Source: BRH-c25 sp964619815 (GTDB lineage Bacteria > Bacillota > Clostridia > Lutisporales > Lutisporaceae). Taken from it: a stretch of 20,068 nucleotides of DNA. The position numbers and the translations under genes are program-made. Every line of letters starts with the position of its first letter. Positions within the stretch are counted from its first letter, which is position 1. Under the pieces are notes generated by a model, which worked only from the letters and a program-made list of their open reading frames with translations, searched no databases and was not told the origin of the DNA. Of this stretch, positions 1 through 6,727 are shown piece after piece. The stretch lies in assembly GCA_964619815.1 (NCBI GenBank), contig CAZUGK010000071.1, positions 1 to 20,068 on the forward strand, written 5' to 3'.

Positions 1-26
1 CCTCGTACCTCGGAACCTCGAAACCC
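1..26. repeat. Edge of an 8-bp-period intergenic repeat array
   Basis: The window opens inside a degenerate array of the CCYCGRAA type: CCTCGTAC, then CTCGGAA, then CCTCGAAA. It lies just beyond the stop codon of the minus-strand lipoprotein gene and probably continues to the left of the window. The same octamer family forms longer arrays at 2544-2615, 7923-8026 and 9218-9249. Confidence 0.7.
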
Positions 27-61
27 AATAAGCATTGTTGCACATCTTTTATATTAAGCGC

Positions 62-2401
62 TCATCTTATAAAATCCGGCGCTTCTCCTATATTAAGCTT
101 CTTATTATATACGAAATCCTTGTTGAATACAGCATAGATATCATCATCCAGGAAATCCTTTACCGCATTATATCTGCAATCAAGGTATTTCCATTGATCC
201 TCTTCCTTGAAAACCAGGTAGGAGCTGCTTTCGCCCAAGGCTACATAAGTATCCTCAGTGATGCCTGTGAGCCGGCTGTAAAGTCCGAAGGCCAGCAGTG
301 CCTTATCCCAATGGTTTCCCGTCTTATTGGCTATGTAGTAGTCCGGAAAGAGGAACATATCAGAGTCATTCTCTTCATCTTCTATATCTGCCAGAACAGA
401 TATTATTTTTTGTGTCTTTGCCGAGCTGTTGGACAAAAGGTTTGAAATTGTACTGCCCAAATCCGATAGAAGCTTTGAATCCTCAGCTGCTTCTGCATAT
501 GCATTGGGGTGCTCTACATTGATAAGTCCTGCTGCATACCGTGCATAGTCAAATTGGCTGGCAGGATACCGTGAGGCGGCATTTATTATATATCTTGTAT
601 TCTTAATGGCAAGCAGGCTGCCCATGGCGGATCTGAGCTTATCCCGGGCTTCATCCAGTGTTGAGAAGCTGCTGGGGGCATCGTCGGTTATGAAAGTATT
701 CCTGAGCAGGCCGTATATATCCTCCAGGCTGTTGGGCACGTAGAGCTTTTCTTCCAGCTCAGATTTTCCGACAGGCACCTTTGCCGGTGCATCTTTAGGT
801 GATCTGCCCGACAGCTTGAATAGTTCCTTTGCTCTGTCATATATAGCTGAAGCTTCCTCCGCATCAAGATTTGAAGCATTATTTTCATAGCTGAGAAAGG
901 CACCGTCATTATAAACGGACTGCAGCCGGCCGATAGGAAGCTGTAGCTCTGGAGTATGCACAACGGGACTTCCTGGGCTTATCGCATATCCGGAATCAAT
1001 ATTAAAGAATATGGCAGTACCTTCTTCTGCTGTTGTGCTATATACCTCATCCGCCGAAAAGCCTGCCAGTCTTAGCATCGAAACACCTAAGGCAGAGATT
1101 TCCAGTTCGTTTCCGGAGCCTCTCATTTCGTGAGCCGTGAGAGTATGAGCTGATTTTCCTCCCAATAAAGGTCCATTATCATTGCTTGATTTATCCTTCG
1201 ACAGGCTTATATTGCGATTTACATAATCAGCAAAGGCATATGCTGTCCCGCGGTTGTTTCCGTACGGTAGCCGGAAAGCTGAGGCACAAAGCCGGCTGTC
1301 GGTAAAATTTGCATTAATAAGCACCATACTGTCATATAAGGACTTCTCGGGATAAAACTCATATCTTGAAAAAGCCTTGGAATAGTCCTCTCTATAAGGG
1401 TTATAAAGGTAACCCAGTTCTCTTGTAAGCTGATCCTTCTCAGACTGAAGCTCTTCCTCCATAACTGCGATATTGGCCTCCATATGCTTTTGAACCTCCT
1501 TCAGGCGCTGGGAGGTCTTATCGGTGTCAAGAGTGACCAGGGTTGTCATTTCCAAAGGGCTGGCCTTCCTAAGCACATCCTCCTGGATAAAGTAAACTCC
1601 GGGATTCAGGTATGGGTTGTCCTTCATATACTGTGTCATGAAGCGGATAGAATTTTCTGCAGCCTTTATACTGCTGCCCTGAATTATTACCACGTAGCGG
1701 TAACTTTCTATGTTGGGTATTACCTGAACAATTCCAAGTTCATTGCCCGGATAATCATCATTTATTTTTACTGTTGTAAGCCCCTTCTCCTCGAGGTCAA
1801 GTATGGAAGCATTGTCATAGGGGGTACCGACCAGTATGATATCACCATAAGCCTGCAGATGTTCGGTATCTGTCCTCAACTGTGAGTCCAACGCTTCGCT
1901 CATGTTATAAGCAGCATCATACAAAACGCTTTCGCTTCCTACCACTACTGTCGGGCTCATATAGGAATAGTAATTATAGTCGCCTATTTTCCAGTCACCG
2001 TTTTCATATATGAAATACATATCCCTAAGGTACTGATTATTAACGTTTTTATTGCCGGCAGTACCCTCATAGCTTATACTTACTGTGCATACAACTCCGT
2101 CCTTGAGTCTTTTTGCACCAACAATAGTCTGTGAATAACTTTTCAGCTTAGTGCTGCTCATAAGCTTCAGAAGGCTGTCCAGCTCCAGCTGGCGTCTGGG
2201 GCAGCCTTCCGAGAGGCTCATGCCGACCATTTCAGGATTATTTTTCACAACCGCTGCTGACATATCATCCAACATGTTCTGGATTTTTTCGGCCTCAGGA
2301 ATATCAAAGTCCTTACTGGTTTCCTTCCCATCAGCGCAACCGTAAAGCATAAGCGAAAAGGTTAAAATCAATATAATCAAAAGAGAGCAACTTTTTCTCA
2401 T
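62..2401 (-). CDS. Large multidomain lipoprotein with degenerate transglutaminase-like regions
   Basis: This is a 779-residue predicted lipoprotein. Residues 1-22 form a type II signal peptide: basic start, hydrophobic core, lipobox LYGC with Cys22. The start is supported by AGGAGG seven bases upstream of the ATG. Residues about 30-145 look like an NTF2-like fold ending in DMYFIYENGDWKIGDYN. Residues about 155-265 carry a DIILVGTPYDN ... YRYVVIIQGSS pattern that resembles Rossmann-like segments of some S-layer and exopolysaccharide proteins; this is a weak resemblance. Residues about 285-335 are probably a coiled coil. Two later stretches (ALGVSMLRLAGFSADEVY and, near the C-terminus, YLVFKEEDQWKYLDCRYN) have transglutaminase-core shape without a clear Cys-His-Asp triad. 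I do not recognise the exact family. Its position behind a coat-type glycosyltransferase suggests a cell-surface or spore-envelope role, which is inference. Confidence 0.85.
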   Translation of the reverse strand: MRKSCSLLIILILTFSLMLYGCADGKETSKDFDIPEAEKIQNMLDDMSAAVVKNNPEMVGMSLSEGCPRRQLELDSLLKLMSSTKLKSYSQTIVGAKRLKDGVVCTVSISYEGTAGNKNVNNQYLRDMYFIYENGDWKIGDYNYYSYMSPTVVVGSESVLYDAAYNMSEALDSQLRTDTEHLQAYGDIILVGTPYDNASILDLEEKGLTTVKINDDYPGNELGIVQVIPNIESYRYVVIIQGSSIKAAENSIRFMTQYMKDNPYLNPGVYFIQEDVLRKASPLEMTTLVTLDTDKTSQRLKEVQKHMEANIAVMEEELQSEKDQLTRELGYLYNPYREDYSKAFSRYEFYPEKSLYDSMVLINANFTDSRLCASAFRLPYGNNRGTAYAFADYVNRNISLSKDKSSNDNGPLLGGKSAHTLTAHEMRGSGNELEISALGVSMLRLAGFSADEVYSTTAEEGTAIFFNIDSGYAISPGSPVVHTPELQLPIGRLQSVYNDGAFLSYENNASNLDAEEASAIYDRAKELFKLSGRSPKDAPAKVPVGKSELEEKLYVPNSLEDIYGLLRNTFITDDAPSSFSTLDEARDKLRSAMGSLLAIKNTRYIINAASRYPASQFDYARYAAGLINVEHPNAYAEAAEDSKLLSDLGSTISNLLSNSSAKTQKIISVLADIEDEENDSDMFLFPDYYIANKTGNHWDKALLAFGLYSRLTGITEDTYVALGESSSYLVFKEEDQWKYLDCRYNAVKDFLDDDIYAVFNKDFVYNKKLNIGEAPDFIR

Positions 2402-2416
2402 TGGTATACCTCCTAA

Positions 2417-2433
2417 GTCACTAGTTACTAGTC
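2417..2433. repeat. Short heptamer repeat (GTCRCTA type)
   Basis: Two heptamers, GTCACTA and GTTACTA, plus a trailing GTC lie just upstream of the lipoprotein ribosome binding site. They match the left-arm units of the larger inverted elements at 3761, 5084 and 6503. No matching inverted arm is seen nearby, so this looks like a remnant or half element. Confidence 0.6.
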
Positions 2434-2543
2434 TTGAGAATTAAGCAAGCCGTTGAAGTATAAAGATAACTTTAATAAATGACCGTGTGTTCCGTGGATT
2501 TCCGTGTTACCCATTCCCACCGACTCCGTAGCCAACCCCGAAC

Positions 2544-2615
2544 CCCCGAAACCCCGGAACCCCGAAACCCCGGAACCCCGAAACCTCGAAACCTCGGAAC
2601 CCCGAAACCTCGTAC
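2544..2615. repeat. 8-bp tandem array, about nine units of CCYCGRAA
   Basis: Eight consecutive octamers run from 2544 to 2607, each CCCCGAAA, CCCCGGAA, CCTCGAAA or CCTCGGAA, followed by a terminal CCTCGTAC. Every difference among the eight is a transition at position 3 (C/T) or position 6 (G/A). The array abuts the stop codon of the minus-strand glycosyltransferase at 2616-2618. The flank at about 2495-2540 (TTTCCGTGTTACC ... CTCCGTAGCC) resembles the flank of the array at 9218. Confidence 0.9.
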
Positions 2616-3740
2616 CTATATTCTATTATACACCTCTTCATATACCTTTATCGTCTCAATTATTGTCTTTTTCCAGGAAAAATTATAGGCCCTTCTTAAT
2701 GCTTTTTCTGATAACTCCTCCCTGAAATCAGAGTCTGATATGGTTTTGTATATTTTATCAGACAATTCATCTGTATTGTAGGGATCAACCAAAAGAGCAC
2801 CATCACCTACCACCTCGGGAATTGACGTGACATTCGTGGTTATGGTAGGGGTTCCACAGGTCATAGCTTCCAGTGGAGGTAGGCCGAAGCCCTCATACAA
2901 TGACGGGTATACAAATAGTGAAGAACAATTATAGAAATAGGGAAGGTGCTCATAGGGTACATAACCAGCAAAAACCACCCTGTCACTTAAACCCATATCG
3001 TCCACCTTCTTTTTGAGCTCATAGTGGTTATCCTTTGAAGCGCCCAAGAGCACCAGGTCATAATATCCCGGCAGCTCCCTGTAGAGTTTTTTGTAAGCAT
3101 CCAGCAAGCCGTCAACATTTTTCCGGGGACTGAAACCTCCGAGGTAAAGTATATAATCATTTGAGTAGTTGTATTCATTTCTTAAAAATTCCCATGCCTT
3201 TTCATTGTCCATAAGCCTGAACCTGCTGTCGGCAGCCAGGTACGTGACCCTGATTTTGTCCTCGGGCAATTTGAAATATCTGATTATATCCTGTTTTGAA
3301 TAATTGGAGACGGTAATTATCTTGTCGCATCCTTCCAGTATATAGGGCATCTCTTCAAGAAACTTATCCAGATAGCTCTTTCCGCAGGTTTCCGGCATCA
3401 CATAAGGTATCAGATCATGGACGGTAGCAACATAGGAGCAGTACTTTGACCTGGGAAGCCCCAGCCCGTTTTGCGGAAGGTGGAAGATATCGCAGCTGCT
3501 ATTTTTTACTTGGGCAGGAAGGTATATTTCATCCCAGAATTTCTTGTTCTTTTCACCGAACAATGTAAGGTTGATATTGCTTTTTTCCAATAGGAAGTCA
3601 TAGCCGTCGTTTGGCCAAAAAAAACTGTAGTTGTTAATATTGTCAATTTCGATAATATTTTCCAACAGCCTTGCGGTATAGGTACCAATACCCGTACCGG
3701 TATAAAGCTTGGCTCCCCTGGTGTCTATGCATATATGCAT
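2616..3740 (-). CDS. Glycosyltransferase family 4 (CotSA-like)
   Basis: This is a GT-B-fold glycosyltransferase of about 374 residues that probably moves a sugar from a nucleotide donor onto a surface or coat component. The N-terminal domain opens with MHICIDTRG and a glycine-rich GTGIGTYTARLL loop. The C-terminal domain has the usual GT4 signals: YLGGFSPRKNVDGLL, GYVPYEHLPYFYNCSSLFVYPS, and the donor-binding EGFGLPPLEAM followed by CGTPTITTNVTSIPEVVGDGA. I place the start at the ATG at 3740 because AGGAG lies eight bases upstream; a GTG three codons earlier overlaps that AGGAG. In Bacillus subtilis the glycosyltransferase CotSA is next to cotS, and here four CotS-type genes start on the other side of the upstream intergenic region. 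A role in spore-coat or spore-surface glycosylation is therefore likely but inferred. No membrane segment is seen. Confidence 0.9.
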   Translation of the reverse strand: MHICIDTRGAKLYTGTGIGTYTARLLENIIEIDNINNYSFFWPNDGYDFLLEKSNINLTLFGEKNKKFWDEIYLPAQVKNSSCDIFHLPQNGLGLPRSKYCSYVATVHDLIPYVMPETCGKSYLDKFLEEMPYILEGCDKIITVSNYSKQDIIRYFKLPEDKIRVTYLAADSRFRLMDNEKAWEFLRNEYNYSNDYILYLGGFSPRKNVDGLLDAYKKLYRELPGYYDLVLLGASKDNHYELKKKVDDMGLSDRVVFAGYVPYEHLPYFYNCSSLFVYPSLYEGFGLPPLEAMTCGTPTITTNVTSIPEVVGDGALLVDPYNTDELSDKIYKTISDSDFREELSEKALRRAYNFSWKKTIIETIKVYEEVYNRI

Positions 3741-3760
3741 ATAATTCACTCCTAATAACA

Positions 3761-3922
3761 GTCTCTAGTCGCTAGTCACTAGTCGCTAGTAGGGAACGGC
3801 GCCCTCGCCGTTCCATTTCAGGGGCGATCAATGTGTGCCATAATTCCACGATTCATGTACCCCTCTATCTAGTCTCCAAAGGATTTCTTAAATCTAGAGA
3901 CTAGCGACTGGAAACTAGTGAC
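3761..3922. repeat. Inverted heptamer element E1 (4 x 7 bp, core, 4 x 7 bp)
   Basis: The left arm at 3761-3788 is four in-phase heptamers of GTCNCTA type. The right arm at 3895-3922 is four heptamers of the inverted form TAGNGAC, with the third unit deviating (TGGAAAC). The core of about 105 bp begins GTAGGGAACGG and holds a perfect 9-bp hairpin at 3793-3814 with loop CCCT. The element occupies most of the 322-bp divergent region between the glycosyltransferase and the first CotS gene. The rest of that region holds the CotS promoter candidate at 4006-4031. Confidence 0.88.
3793..3814. repeat. Perfect 9-bp hairpin in the core of E1
   Basis: GGAACGGCG at 3793-3801 pairs exactly with CGCCGTTCC at 3806-3814 around a four-base loop. 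There is no following T-run, so it is not a standard terminator. The leading GTAGGGAACGG recurs at 6678-6688, and GGGAACGGC recurs in the core of the element at 14958-15049. Confidence 0.8.
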
Positions 3923-4005
3923 TAAACCCCATAGGAATACCCTATATGTATCAGTATATTTAACAGTTCTTGTACCTGTGACAGATACTATTAGTCAAAG
4001 CAGTA

Positions 4006-4031
4006 ACACTATTTTTCCGCTGTCATATAAT
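4006..4031 (+). promoter_or_regulatory. Possible late mother-cell (sigma-K-like) promoter for the first CotS gene
   Basis: AC at 4006-4007, a 16-bp spacer and CATATAAT at 4024-4031 resemble the sigma-K pattern (AC, about 17 bp, CATANNNTA). They lie about 30 bp upstream of a CotS-type start codon. The final bases deviate, and the -10 could also be read as sigma-E-like. The biology supports a mother-cell promoter; the sequence match alone is weak. Confidence 0.35.
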
Positions 4032-4062
4032 GATATAAATGCTGTGGAAATGAGAGGATAAT

Positions 4063-5049
4063 ATGGATACAAAGCTTATCGAAGAAGCTTATGGTTTTAG
4101 AATCAAGGATATCCAAAGCATAAAAAATGTCTGCAGAATAGAGACAGACTGCGGAGTAAAGTGCCTCAAGCGGGCCCATATGAGTCCGTCATATTTCCTG
4201 TTCATATATTCAGCTGTAAACTATCTTGAGGAAAAGGGATTTGATGGGGTAATCCCATACAACACAGCAATAGACGGAAGCATATGCATACCGGATGACA
4301 GGTATGTTTATTATGTAGTGGATTGGATTGAAGCCAGGGAATGCAAATTCAAGAGAGAGGATGAATTAAAGACTGCAATAAAGGCAGCAGCAGAACTTCA
4401 TAAAGCATCTGCCGGATATGTGCCTCCACCGGGTGCGAAGCCGAGGGTATTCTATAACAAATGGGTTGAGAAGTGTGACAGGAAGAGTGCGGAGCTGCTG
4501 GAGTTCAGTAAGGTTATAGAAGACAAGGAATATATAGATGATTTTGATGAGATATTTTCAAAGCATTTATCTTATTACTGGCAGCAGGCGAAGGACAGTA
4601 CCGTAATGATAAATGTGAGTCCTTACCGGGAAATATCCGAGGCAAGCTCGAGGCTTGGAGAATTCTGCCATCACGATCTCGCCAACCATAACTTTCTGAT
4701 ATCTGAGGAGGGGAAGATATACCTTATTGACTTCGATTACTGCATAATGGATACCAGACTTCATGACCTTACAAGCTTGATAATCAGAAATATGAGATAT
4801 GGGGTTTGGGACATTGAAAAGGCATATTTCATATTAAATGAATATGACAGGGTATATTCCATTAACCAAAAGGAACTTAAAGTAATAAAGGCATTTATAA
4901 CCTTCCCGCAGGATTTCTGGCAGATAGGCTTGCAGTACTATACGGAAAAGCAGCCATGGACTATGGAATATTTCTTAATGAGGCTCAACAGGATTGTAAG
5001 TGACAGGGAAATACGGGATAAGTTTTTGAAGGAATTTAATAAGTTGTAA
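4063..5049 (+). CDS. CotS-family spore coat protein, kinase fold, catalytic residues intact
   Basis: This 328-residue protein belongs to the CotS/YutH spore coat group, which shares the aminoglycoside phosphotransferase/choline kinase fold. The catalytic loop is HHDLANHN (His203, Asp205, Asn210) and the metal-binding motif is IDFDY (Asp223). A family-typical LHKASAGYVPPPG segment lies near residue 120, and FPQDFW lies in the C-terminal helical part. All residues expected for phosphotransfer are present, but the substrate is unknown. AGAGGA five bases upstream supports the ATG. It is the first of four paralogs on this strand and is most like the third (6728-7780). Expression during sporulation in the mother cell is expected from the family. 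No terminator hairpin follows it; element E2 fills the gap. Confidence 0.9.
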   Translation: MDTKLIEEAYGFRIKDIQSIKNVCRIETDCGVKCLKRAHMSPSYFLFIYSAVNYLEEKGFDGVIPYNTAIDGSICIPDDRYVYYVVDWIEARECKFKREDELKTAIKAAAELHKASAGYVPPPGAKPRVFYNKWVEKCDRKSAELLEFSKVIEDKEYIDDFDEIFSKHLSYYWQQAKDSTVMINVSPYREISEASSRLGEFCHHDLANHNFLISEEGKIYLIDFDYCIMDTRLHDLTSLIIRNMRYGVWDIEKAYFILNEYDRVYSINQKELKVIKAFITFPQDFWQIGLQYYTEKQPWTMEYFLMRLNRIVSDREIRDKFLKEFNKL

Positions 5050-5083
5050 AATAGAACATTGACTATAGGCTATAAGAGCTTTA

Positions 5084-5175
5084 GTCGCTAGTCACTAGTC
5101 ACCAGTCTCCAGAGTTGAGCTAAAGCCCCGGGGCCTTACCCTAAATCTAGCGACTAGCGACTCGAGGCTAGTGAC
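5084..5175. repeat. Inverted heptamer element E2 (4 x 7 bp, core, 4 x 7 bp)
   Basis: The left arm at 5084-5111 is four heptamers: GTCGCTA, GTCACTA, then GTCACCA and GTCTCCA. The right arm at 5148-5175 is four inverted heptamers, TAGCGAC twice, TCGAGGC (the deviant third unit) and TAGTGAC. The 36-bp core holds the palindrome GCCCCGGGGC followed by TTACCCTAAATC. It is the shortest and cleanest member of the family. It lies between the first CotS gene and the small protein gene at 5200. Confidence 0.9.
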
Positions 5176-5199
5176 TGAAAATCATAAGGAGTTGATTTT

Positions 5200-5421
5200 A
5201 TGAGCGGCAATAAGCATGAAGAAAATGAAATATTAGGAACAGAGAGCGGCATTACCCCTGAAGAACAGGTAAAAAAGCTGGAAATCTTTATAAGTGATAT
5301 GAAGGATGAAATAAAACACCTCAAAAAAATAGGGAAACACAAGGAAAAGATAGAGAAGCTTGAAAGGGAAAAAAGGAAGATAATAAGCAAAAAACTTAAG
5401 AAGCATCACAGGCATCATTAA
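5200..5421 (+). CDS. Small charged coiled-coil protein with a His-rich tail
   Basis: This is a 73-residue protein of unknown family. AAGGAG eight bases upstream of the ATG and its snug fit between two CotS genes support it as real. After an acidic N-terminus (residues 1-22), residues about 23-68 are one Lys/Glu-rich amphipathic helix with coiled-coil spacing. The protein ends in HHRHH. There is no signal peptide, membrane segment or cysteine. The next CotS gene starts 29 bp downstream, so the two are probably co-transcribed. Small, basic, His-rich proteins are common in spore coats, so a structural coat or CotS-partner role is plausible, but this is inference from context. Confidence 0.75.
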   Translation: MSGNKHEENEILGTESGITPEEQVKKLEIFISDMKDEIKHLKKIGKHKEKIEKLEREKRKIISKKLKKHHRHH

Positions 5422-5450
5422 AAAATCCCGTCACAAGAAAGGATGATGTT

Positions 5451-6464
5451 ATGTCCGGCGGATATGGGAAATTGAAAAGACATGACTTGAAGCTTCTGAT
5501 TGAAAGCTTGTATGGCTTAAAGGTTAAGAACATGCAGGAAGGTGACAGGGGCGTACTTGTCTATACTGACAGAGGAATAAAAAGGTTGAAAGAGACCAAG
5601 AGCGATGAAGCGAAGATAATATTCGCAGCATCCGCTTATGAGCATATTTATAATAACGGCTTCAGGAGAATAAGCTGTATAAACCGGAGCCTGAATGGAA
5701 GCTACCATATGAGATACGACAAGAACAACTATATACTGCAGGATTTTACCAAGGGCAGGGTGTATGAGATAAGAACCTTAGAAGCCGCTGCAGCAGCAGG
5801 AAAGGCTCTGGCAGAGCTTCATAAGGCAGGAGAGCAGTTTGTTCCTGCCCCGGGAAGCCGTGCCCGTGTTGATTGGGGAAAATGGATGGAGAAGTTCAAG
5901 GCAAATTCCATTAGCCTGAGAAAATTCAAGGAAATTGTGTGTCTGAAGGAAAAGAATAGTGAATTTGACAAACTGTTTGCCCAGCATGTTGATGAATTCC
6001 TTGACAACATGGACTGTTCTTATAAGCTGCTGAAGGAGAACGGATATCTGGACAGGGTCAGACAGGCCATGGCTTGTAACCAGATTACCCACGGTGAATT
6101 CAAAAAGCACGCGATAATGGAGGAAGATACGGGAGAAGTGTTCATAACAAACCTTGAAGAATGCAGCTATGATATTTGTGAGTTTGACATTGCCACCCTT
6201 TTTGAGAGCTTCTCGGGAAGGAACAAGGTTGATCTGGTAAAGGCAGCAGCATCAGCCTATTCCGGTATAAAGCCCCTGGATAGCTGCTCGGTTAAGATAA
6301 TAACAGCATTCCTTTTATGCCCTAAGAGATTTTTTAAGGTTGTAGAGGGTGTCTACGGCAGGAGAAAGAATTATAACGAACTCGAGCTTGCACGAAAGCT
6401 CGAGAGAAGTATAAGGAAGGAAAAAAGAAAGGAAGAGCTGGTCAAGTGCATGGATTCCTTATGA
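5451..6464 (+). CDS. CotS-family spore coat protein, predicted pseudokinase
   Basis: This 337-residue CotS paralog keeps the family layout: ALAELHKAGEQFVPAPGS near residue 125, then a WGKWMEKF segment, then a C-terminal CPKRFF in place of FPQDFW. The catalytic loop is degraded. Where paralogs read HHDxxxHN it reads HGEFKKHA (His214 onward), so Asp is replaced by Glu216 and Asn by Ala221. The metal-binding DFD is replaced by NLE (Asn234). The frame is full length and uninterrupted, which argues for a retained non-catalytic function rather than decay. AAAGGA upstream of the ATG supports the start. It follows the small coiled-coil gene by 29 bp and is ended by a strong terminator at 6475-6501. 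Confidence 0.88.
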   Translation: MSGGYGKLKRHDLKLLIESLYGLKVKNMQEGDRGVLVYTDRGIKRLKETKSDEAKIIFAASAYEHIYNNGFRRISCINRSLNGSYHMRYDKNNYILQDFTKGRVYEIRTLEAAAAAGKALAELHKAGEQFVPAPGSRARVDWGKWMEKFKANSISLRKFKEIVCLKEKNSEFDKLFAQHVDEFLDNMDCSYKLLKENGYLDRVRQAMACNQITHGEFKKHAIMEEDTGEVFITNLEECSYDICEFDIATLFESFSGRNKVDLVKAAASAYSGIKPLDSCSVKIITAFLLCPKRFFKVVEGVYGRRKNYNELELARKLERSIRKEKRKEELVKCMDSL

Positions 6465-6474
6465 TACAACAGTA

Positions 6475-6501
6475 GAAAAATGCGACGCTGTCGCATTTTT
6501 C
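6475..6501 (+). terminator. Intrinsic terminator after the second CotS gene
   Basis: GAAAAATGCGAC pairs perfectly over 12 bp with GTCGCATTTTTC around a three-base loop. The T-run lies within the 3' arm, and the matching A-run could make it work in both directions. It sits 10 bp past the stop codon and directly before the left arm of element E3. Confidence 0.85.
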
Positions 6502-6502
6502 A

Positions 6503-6632
6503 GTCACTAGTCGCTAGTCAACTAGTCACTAGATTAGGGCGGGGCTTCGAAGGCTAGGCTATGACACGAGTTAAGTGCTATACCTGTAAGGAATACCCTA
6601 ATTCTAGAGACTAGAGACTAGTGTCTAGCGAC
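6503..6632. repeat. Inverted heptamer element E3 (4 x 7 bp, core, 4 x 7 bp)
   Basis: The left arm at 6503-6531 is four units of GTCRCTA, the third with one inserted A. The right arm at 6605-6632 is TAGAGAC twice, TAGTGTC (deviant third unit) and TAGCGAC. The core contains the palindromic GGCTTCGAAG at 6543-6552, shared exactly with the element at 14958-15049. It ends in ATACCCTAATTC, matching the core-to-arm junction of E2. Confidence 0.88.
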
Positions 6633-6677
6633 TAAAAACTATGTTTTATTTGAGACGCATTATTTATACATTATGTC

Positions 6678-6698
6678 GTAGGGAACGGTTCATAACCG
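6678..6698. repeat. Solo copy of the GTAGGGAACGG hairpin module
   Basis: GTAGGGAACGG at 6678-6688 matches 3789-3799 in the core of E1. It overlaps a short hairpin, CGGTT at 6686-6690 with AACCG at 6694-6698. It lies between E3 and the third CotS gene, so any start codon upstream of it would translate repeat sequence. Confidence 0.55.
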
Positions 6699-6727
6699 CT
6701 CTGCAAAAAAAGGATGTGATTCAATCA

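Noticed and set aside
2479..2725. Open frames with a Pro/Arg-rich eight-residue repeat (PEPRNLGT type)
   Set aside because: They are produced by the 8-bp array, which has no stop codons in the forward frames. They lack ribosome binding sites and overlap the glycosyltransferase gene.
5233..5418. Minus-strand frames opposite the small coiled-coil gene
   Set aside because: They are mirror frames of a Lys/Glu-rich helix (read as Phe/Leu-rich) and have no ribosome binding site.
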